From positions 1 to 10,148 of the forward strand of contig OMIW01000045.1 in NCBI GenBank assembly GCA_900299205.1: a stretch of DNA of 10,148 bases. The letters run 5' to 3'. The notes under the pieces are model-generated. The model had not been told where the DNA came from. It saw only the letters and a list, made by a program, of their open reading frames with translations, and made no database searches. Shown here piece by piece: positions 5,437-10,148 of this stretch (its first letter is position 1; every line of letters starts with the position of its first letter). The translations under genes and the position numbers were made by a program. This stretch comes from Pseudomonadota bacterium. Its GTDB lineage: Bacteria > Bdellovibrionota_C > UBA2361 > OMIW01.

Positions 5437-6079
5437 TCGCTTATTATCCTTAAGCTAGACCGTTCCACGGGCCGAGTGCAACCTCGGTATCGTGTCCGAG
5501 ATCGACACGAGGGCGGGAGAACGGACGGGGGGCAATCGGGCTGTTGGAGCGATGACGGGTTTCAGCTTGGTGAGGTGCGTCCATATTTCAGACTTCGGGG
5601 GCTGATGACGAGTTTGGGACAACAGGATGTTACCTATGGTGGTATGTCGGGGATAGTCCCGAGGTATCAGGAGGTGGAATCACCTCGAAAAACCGCTCGG
5701 CTCTTTCGGTTGTTCGGCAGTCGGGCTATGGGGCGGGTATGAGCACAAACGGGATCCCCGAAATGAGGATGAAAGCCTATTGGGTTAAGACCAATTAGTC
5801 CGATTTGCCCCGCTTTTTGGGGGCTTTGACAGGAGATGTGGTATCGAGATACGGTGAGCAAATCAGAGCTCAGAAAAGCCTCATCTATCTTGCAGATGCG
5901 TTTTATTGCGGATGGGTGCGCTTGTGTTGGGGGCGCCTGGAGGGGCGGGGTCGAATCGTTCGTGGGTCCTTCCGTCTCTTATTGGTGTTGTACATTATCG
6001 GGTGTTCTCGTGACCTTCACCGAGGTGGGGTGACCTCTTTATTATTAGCCATCTTTCTTATCCACCATGGAGTTTGACC
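5437..6079. other. Long intergenic stretch without a convincing gene
   Basis: About 640 bases, G-rich on the plus strand, with open frames of no recognisable protein character. Visible hairpins are TCGTGTC/GACACGA at 5490-5510 (7 bp, 7-base loop), GGGA/TCCC at 5650-5660, GAGGTG/CACCTC at 5671-5686 (6 bp, 4-base loop) and GAGGT/ACCTC at 6022-6037 followed by TTTATTATT. The last could act as an attenuator or terminator 42 bases before the glycosyltransferase. A promoter-like site at 5826-5853 is listed separately. Confidence 0.4.
5826..5853 (+). promoter_or_regulatory. Promoter-like site with an overlapping small palindrome
   Basis: TTGACA at 5826-5831 is a perfect sigma-70 -35 box. GATACG at 5848-5853, 16 bases on, is a poor -10 (three of six). 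GTATC/GATAC at 5841-5852 forms a small operator-like inverted repeat over the -10. It would give a leader of about 220 bases for the glycosyltransferase. Weak support. Confidence 0.25.
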
Positions 6080-7333
6080 ATGGAAGCACTTCCTCTGTCA
6101 GATGTTGCATCACCTGCGGTCCAGCCTCTCGAATCGACCAAAAAGAGCACACGCCTTGAGCCTTCACCCCTTGCTGGTGTGGGTATCATCCATCTTTTTG
6201 CTCTTGGGCTTTCGGCGAGGCAGTTTCTCGTCCCCCATTTTTGTGCGCTTGCGGAACAGCGGGCGGAGCAGCTCCTGGTTTGTTCTGAGGGGCGCGAGGG
6301 TCGGGAGGCAGCTGAGCGGGGAGGGATGCGGTTCGAGCCGGTGCGAATTGCGCAATCGATACGACCGATCGCGGATATTGGAGCCCTTTTCCGGCTCACC
6401 CGCCTCTTCCGGCGTGAGCGCCCGGCGATGGTGATTGCTCACATGAGTAAGGCCGCCGCTGTGGGTTTGGTCGCTGCGTGGATAAATCGTATTCGGAGCC
6501 GGGTTTACTATAATCACGGGATGGCCCTTTTTTCAGCGACGGGGATCAAGAGGGTACTTCTGTGGTTGGTTGAATGGATATCGTGCGCGAGTGCCACACG
6601 GGTGGTTTTTTGTAGTCAATCGACTAAGGCAGAGGCTGTCCGGCTCGGTGTGGTGAGTGCAGAGAAGGCCCAGGTAGTGGGAGATGGCTCGATTGCGGGT
6701 GTTGATACGACCGCATTCGCTCCTGCTCAGGGACCGACGCGGGAGAATGCGCGACGGGCACTCAACATCCCCACTGGTGTCGTAGCGGTGGGGTTTGTTG
6801 GCCGGCAGGTTCCTCACAAGGGGCTCCTGACCGTGCTTGAAGCGTGGCGCGCACTCGATGAGAAGGTTCGTACCCGAGCAGTGCTTGTGGTCGTTGGAGG
6901 AATGCCGACAGCAGCGGTGGCTGAGGCACTAGACCAATCGGCTTCTGAGGACAGTTCGATAATCGTAGCAGGGATCAAGAATGATATGCCGACTGTCTAC
7001 GCTGCTCTGGATCTGGTCGTCCTGCCGAGCTGGCACGAAGGATTTCCATACAGTCTTTTAGAGGCGCAAGCGAGCGGGGTGCCGGTGATAGCTTCTGCGG
7101 TGACGGGAAATATTGATGCGGTTATCCCCGATGTAACGGGAATGTTGGTACCGCCGCGTGACCCCGATGCACTTGCTGCAAGCTTGATGCAGCTGATAGA
7201 TGACCCCGACAGGCGAGCGGCTTTTGGTCGTGCTGCCCGAGATCGAATCTGCCGGTTGTTTTCCCGAGAACGGGTGATAGCCGATCATCTAGCAATGTAC
7301 GGCGCGGAGGTAGAGGGTAAGGGGGGGGAGTAA
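6080..7333 (+). CDS. GT4-family glycosyltransferase
   Basis: A 417-residue GT-B fold enzyme of family 4, of the kind that adds a sugar to a lipid-linked glycan at the inner membrane face during capsule, O-antigen or exopolysaccharide assembly. The ATG at 6080 is chosen because GGAG (6069-6072) lies seven bases upstream. Residues 36-135 form the acceptor domain, with H-M-S-K-A-A at 121-126 and Y-Y-N-H-G at 143-147. G-D-G-S-I-A-G-V-D-T (201-210) marks the domain crossing, as in PglA/WbpX-like enzymes. F-V-G-R-Q-V-P-H-K-G (239-248) starts the donor domain, and E-G-F-P-Y-S-L-L-E (320-328) is the E-x7-E donor-binding motif. The N-terminal 30 residues look non-conserved. It stands alone without other polysaccharide genes nearby. 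Donor and acceptor cannot be told. The coding strand has more G than C. Confidence 0.92.
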   Translation: MEALPLSDVASPAVQPLESTKKSTRLEPSPLAGVGIIHLFALGLSARQFLVPHFCALAEQRAEQLLVCSEGREGREAAERGGMRFEPVRIAQSIRPIADIGALFRLTRLFRRERPAMVIAHMSKAAAVGLVAAWINRIRSRVYYNHGMALFSATGIKRVLLWLVEWISCASATRVVFCSQSTKAEAVRLGVVSAEKAQVVGDGSIAGVDTTAFAPAQGPTRENARRALNIPTGVVAVGFVGRQVPHKGLLTVLEAWRALDEKVRTRAVLVVVGGMPTAAVAEALDQSASEDSSIIVAGIKNDMPTVYAALDLVVLPSWHEGFPYSLLEAQASGVPVIASAVTGNIDAVIPDVTGMLVPPRDPDALAASLMQLIDDPDRRAAFGRAARDRICRLFSRERVIADHLAMYGAEVEGKGGE

Positions 7334-7425
7334 TCCGGATGATAGCTCTTGTTCTTCTCGCTGAAAATTCCGAGTGAGCTCAACATCGATTCAAGTTTAT
7401 ATTGCATAGCACCTAAAAAATTCTC

Positions 7426-7455
7426 TTAAGGTTTTCCCCCTTTTTAGGCGATAAT
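7426..7455 (+). promoter_or_regulatory. Possible sigma-70 promoter for the 7595 gene
   Basis: TTAAGG (7426-7431) and GATAAT (7450-7455) are separated by 18 bases. The -10 matches five of six consensus bases and the -35 is weak. An inverted repeat, CCTAAAAA (7412-7419) with TTTTTAGG (7441-7448), spans it. TATAAC at 7472-7477 is an alternative -10. The leader to the ATG at 7595 would be about 130 bases. Confidence 0.3.
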
Positions 7456-7594
7456 AAGAATAGAGGCATTGTATAACCTCGGCGCAGCTTCGGTCGTGAT
7501 CAGCTTGATTGAAAATTGTGAGCTGATAAGTTGAGTTGATGACTGTGCAGAGGCACGACGTTCCCTTGAGCCGTTATCGACCAAGAAGGAGACC

Positions 7595-7993
7595 ATGTCG
7601 CTACTCACTTTTCTTCGTGTCGCTCAGGACCTCGATTCAGCGGGCCTCCTTTGGCAGCCTGAGATAGGGGATGAGATTTCGCAACGTGCGGCCCCCGAAG
7701 TTGTTTCGATCCTAATAGATCCTCAAGGAATGACCCCGATGGCCCTGAGAGAGACCTTCGTTTGGCTGCCGACGGTCGAGCAGCTGGTTCACCAACTTGA
7801 GGCGAGAAAAGCGATCCTGTTCCACGCGGGGCTTGAACTCAATGAACGAGCTCTTGCATACAAGACGGTAGTTCAGGTCGGTCGCGGACAACTTGAAGCA
7901 ACGGGGAACACCCTCCGGGATGCGATAGGGTGTGCGTTACGGGACCTGCTGCTTCTCGAGAGTAAGAGCCACGGGGGCGTGCCCATTCATTGA
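7595..7993 (+). CDS. Unrecognised 132-residue protein
   Basis: The ATG at 7595 has AAGGAG at 7586-7591, a strong though close Shine-Dalgarno, which makes the start secure. The product is soluble. It has an N-terminal helical stretch (1-18), E-I-S-Q-R-A-A-P-E (27-35), then T-F-V-W-L-P-T-V-E-Q-L-V-H-Q-L-E (54-69). A second half has Y-K (89-90), then Q-L-E-A-T-G-N-T-L-R-D-A-I-G-C-A-L-R-D-L-L (99-119). The W-L-P-x-x-x-x-L-x-x-x-L-E plus G-x-T-x-x-x-A-I-x-x-A-L pattern resembles small bacterial proteins of unknown function that I have seen before, but I cannot name the family. It converges on the DedA-like gene with only 33 bases between the stops and no obvious terminator. Confidence 0.7.
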   Translation: MSLLTFLRVAQDLDSAGLLWQPEIGDEISQRAAPEVVSILIDPQGMTPMALRETFVWLPTVEQLVHQLEARKAILFHAGLELNERALAYKTVVQVGRGQLEATGNTLRDAIGCALRDLLLLESKSHGGVPIH

Positions 7994-8026
7994 TCGGGGA
8001 AGTAGGTATGCTCGTTAACGGGAGAT

Positions 8027-8674
8027 TCATCCTTCCCTTAAGGAATCGGGACGCGGTTCTGAGAGCTCGGGTGCTCTTGTCGCTGAGGCCAATCTGCGTC
8101 GAAGATACAACCACCCTGCAAAAGCGAGGACAGCACCAATCAGGAGAGATGCGTATTTAGCGGTTCTCATCCACTCGATAACGGCGGGAAGGTGCTCAGC
8201 ACCCCAATAGCCGAGCGCTAATAAAACCGGCACACTAACTAGGGCTGCACACGCATCAGCAACTAAAAACCTCCCGAATCTCATTCCAAATGCACCACAT
8301 GAGAGGAAGGTCGCAGTGCGAAGGTAGAAGAGATGGCGAGCGAGAAAAATCATGACGAATGCGTGGCGATCGATTCGAAGATTTATCGCTTCCATCCGCT
8401 CAGGAGGGAAACGAGCACCGAATAGTTTGCTCCGAAAAAGACGAGGTCCGAATCTCCGACCAAACCAAAAGATAAGGGCATCCGAGAAAATTATCGTGAT
8501 ATAACCGACAACGAAGGTGGTTCGCCAAGACGCGGCATCGTGATGAATCGCAGCCCCCATAAAAAGGAGGGGCATATCTTCGGGAATAGGCAGACCCACC
8601 GAGCCCCCGAGCAGGAGCAGGACGAAAGCGCCGTAGATGAAAAAGCCTTGTTGGGAGAGAAGCCAGTCAAACAT
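8027..8674 (-). CDS. DedA-family (VTT/SNARE-associated) inner-membrane protein
   Basis: A 215-residue hydrophobic protein of normal DedA length. Membrane or re-entrant segments are visible at about residues 11-30, 33-43, 52-71, 105-128, 136-158 and 174-191. G-L-P-I-P-E-D (27-33) carries the acidic pair typical of the first re-entrant loop. A-R-H-L-F-Y-L-R-T (112-120) carries the two arginines of the family's basic motif (compare R130/R136 reported as essential in E. coli YqjA). Y-W-G-A-E (157-161) corresponds to the G-Y-x-x-G region. DedA proteins are linked to membrane-lipid flipping, including undecaprenyl phosphate recycling, and to proton-motive-force homeostasis; the substrate here is unknown. 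The start at 8674 has no clear Shine-Dalgarno. The gene follows the RNB gene by 47 bases on the same strand, so it is probably co-transcribed. The C-terminal tail (195-215) is charged and variable. Confidence 0.88.
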   Translation of the reverse strand: MFDWLLSQQGFFIYGAFVLLLLGGSVGLPIPEDMPLLFMGAAIHHDAASWRTTFVVGYITIIFSDALIFWFGRRFGPRLFRSKLFGARFPPERMEAINLRIDRHAFVMIFLARHLFYLRTATFLSCGAFGMRFGRFLVADACAALVSVPVLLALGYWGAEHLPAVIEWMRTAKYASLLIGAVLAFAGWLYLRRRLASATRAPELSEPRPDSLREG

Positions 8675-8721
8675 TCGATTCTATTGGACGGGGGGCAAGA
8701 AGGGGAGGCAGTCCCCAACCC

Positions 8722-10148
8722 TTACGTTTGAGGCACCCCGAGACTCAGGGGTACAGCGCTCGTATTGTGCCATTCCGCGACTGAAAAGAGAAATCGATTT
8801 TCCCCGCGATGAAACCCCTCGAGTGTGACCAAAATGCTATCGCCGGGATGGAGCAGCATTTGGCTGAGCCGTTCGTGGTTGAGGGATGATGCGGAGCCAT
8901 GTCCCCTTGCGGCTTGCTGATCGGGAGAGGTAAATGCAATACCCCATTTCTTAAATCCGTCATCATCCAGCTCAAAGAGGATACTTTCATCGTGTATTTC
9001 GGTAACGGTTGCAGAGAACGTCTCTCCTTGCCGAACGAGATTTCTCTTTAACATTTCGAGGAATCGGAGCTGAAATGCGGCTGAATCGTATGAGCGCATC
9101 AATCGGTTCTGTCGATGACCAATTTTCTCGAGTTCGTCCGACGAAAAAGGGGGTGAATTCCCTTCATGAAGAGCCTCAAATATCCATTGATTAACGATGC
9201 CCACATAGGTATTCCCCTTGAGTCGCAGATAGGCTCGTGCCGGGATGCCCTGATGATTGTGTGGAATTGAACTAAAGAGCGAGCGGGGGAAGAATCTATC
9301 CAGCATCTCAGAAAGAATGCTGTGCTGACCCGCTCTGCGTAGGTTGTCCCACAACGTCGTAAAGTCCGCCGCGTTCGTGAAATGACGGGTTTCGACCTCA
9401 ATTCCAGCTTTCTTAATACGACGGCCGAGCTGCTCCTGCTGGGACACTGAGGGTGGGGCGTAGGTGGTGAAAATGCCGCCGCGCCCGTGCTGTTCAAGAA
9501 GATTCGCTGCCTCGATATTGGCCGTGATCATGCACTCGGAGACGATCTGAGCGGCTTTGCGTTCATCGGCAGGAACAACGATAAAGCGGTTTCCTTTTCG
9601 CCGCCATTGAGAAAGTCGGTGGGATACCTCGCAGAGGTGGGAGAGCACCGTCGCGTTATCACCTTCGGGAGCGACGAGGATGCGCTGAACCTCTTCCACG
9701 GTGTACGCTCCTCGACTAACAACCGCTGATCGATAGAATTTTCGCTCCACAATCTCACCGTGAGGAGCAACGGTCAGCTCAAAAGTCCACGCGAGCCTCG
9801 GCTCGTGGGGGATAAAGCTTCCGGGTCCAAACGCAAAATCTCTTCCGAGAAGAGGAAATGCGGAGTAGCTTCCGTACACGGAATAGGCGCGTGAGGCGAT
9901 GTGCTCATCGATAAGGGTATGCCGCTGTGCATACCAGGTAACATCAACGAAGCTGACATATAGCGATGCGTTTCCATTGGGGTGAACAATCGCATAAATG
10001 GCGTCTTCCCGATCGAGGGTAGTTGCAGGATCGATGGTAATGTGGGGGAGAGATGTGAGGTCTTTACCCTTATCCAGAGGGATGGTCTTTATTAGGGGAT
10101 CGGCCCGCCTATCGCCCGGCACCTGATCGAAATGCTGGAGTCGTCGGT
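8722..10148 (-). CDS. RNB-domain (RNase II/R family) protein with non-canonical active site, 5' part outside window
   Basis: The frame is open to the window edge. Residues are counted from a GTG at 10122, but codons before it continue R-R-L-Q-H-F-D-Q, so the true start probably lies outside. I-T-I-D-P-A-T-T-L-D-R-E-D-A (28-41) is the RNB acidic cluster. In RNase II it is D201, D207, D209, D210; here it reads D31, D37, E39, D40, so the third Asp is Glu. S-F-V-D-V-T-W-Y (57-64), S-V-Y (81-83) and the helix E-C-M-I-T-A-N-I-E-A-A-N-L-L (196-209) fit the domain. The usual T-S-P-I-R-R-Y segment is replaced by L-K-G-N-T-Y-V (301-307), losing the catalytic Arg (R500 in RNase II). An S1-like domain follows from about 364. 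The family degrades RNA 3' to 5'; this member may be weak, specialised or inactive. It lies upstream of the DedA gene. Confidence 0.85.
   Translation of the reverse strand, partial: RRLQHFDQVPGDRRADPLIKTIPLDKGKDLTSLPHITIDPATTLDREDAIYAIVHPNGNASLYVSFVDVTWYAQRHTLIDEHIASRAYSVYGSYSAFPLLGRDFAFGPGSFIPHEPRLAWTFELTVAPHGEIVERKFYRSAVVSRGAYTVEEVQRILVAPEGDNATVLSHLCEVSHRLSQWRRKGNRFIVVPADERKAAQIVSECMITANIEAANLLEQHGRGGIFTTYAPPSVSQQEQLGRRIKKAGIEVETRHFTNAADFTTLWDNLRRAGQHSILSEMLDRFFPRSLFSSIPHNHQGIPARAYLRLKGNTYVGIVNQWIFEALHEGNSPPFSSDELEKIGHRQNRLMRSYDSAAFQLRFLEMLKRNLVRQGETFSATVTEIHDESILFELDDDGFKKWGIAFTSPDQQAARGHGSASSLNHERLSQMLLHPGDSILVTLEGFHRGENRFLFSVAEWHNTSAVPLSLGVPQT

Noticed and set aside
5389-6077. Plus-strand open frames in the intergenic stretch
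   Set aside because: They have skewed Gly/Arg-rich translations, no ribosome sites and no motifs; they are best explained by G-rich non-coding sequence.
6067-6159. 30-codon leader frame overlapping the glycosyltransferase start
   Set aside because: It starts at the first of two CCATGG copies but has no ribosome site of its own and no notable content; the ATG at 6080 has GGAG at the right distance.
1-10148. CRISPR array, insertion-sequence transposase, rRNA or tRNA genes
   Set aside because: I looked for regularly spaced repeats, transposase motifs and cloverleaf patterns on both strands and found none.

Overview
The window comes from a bacterial genome of moderate to fairly high G+C. Gene families and Shine-Dalgarno sites are bacterial, and a glycosyltransferase plus a DedA-type membrane protein are present. 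I cannot name a taxon: no rRNA, tRNA or marker gene is present. Gene density is low, with four gene-poor stretches of about 320 to 640 bases, several of them rich in inverted repeats and homopolymer runs.

Layout. Bases 1-289 (minus) carry the N-terminal part of an alpha/beta-hydrolase lipase cut by the window edge. Bases 353-708 are gene-free and hold a large imperfect inverted repeat. Bases 709-1808 look like accessory debris: an orphan 86-residue protein (minus), the C-terminal remnant of a nucleotidyltransferase-like protein (minus), and a phage-like protein made of two copies of a D-H-H-K-x-W-x-I-D-Q-M-V domain (plus). The last two meet at a run of ten C. Bases 1809-2125 contain stacked hairpins and a compound palindrome that ends just before the next gene.

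Bases 2126-4873 (plus) hold two successive ATPases of the AAA_14/DUF4143 class (COG1373-like). Each is preceded by a strong palindrome. In sampled blocks their coding strands have more C than G, opposite to the glycosyltransferase and the lipase, so this pair may be imported. The first has a Glu-to-Lys change in its Walker B motif. A hairpin at 4927-4947 separates them from a convergent unrecognised gene (4954-5436, minus).

After 640 bases without a convincing gene come a GT4 glycosyltransferase (6080-7333) and an unrecognised 132-residue protein (7595-7993), both plus. The right end is a minus-strand pair: an RNB-domain exoribonuclease relative open at the window edge (8722-10148) and a DedA/VTT membrane protein (8027-8674). 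The RNB protein has changes in its catalytic acidic cluster and lacks the usual arginine motif.

The genes do not form one obvious pathway. The most unusual points are the palindrome-linked ATPase pair, the tandem phage-like domain protein at a poly-C junction, and the RNB protein with a non-canonical active site.
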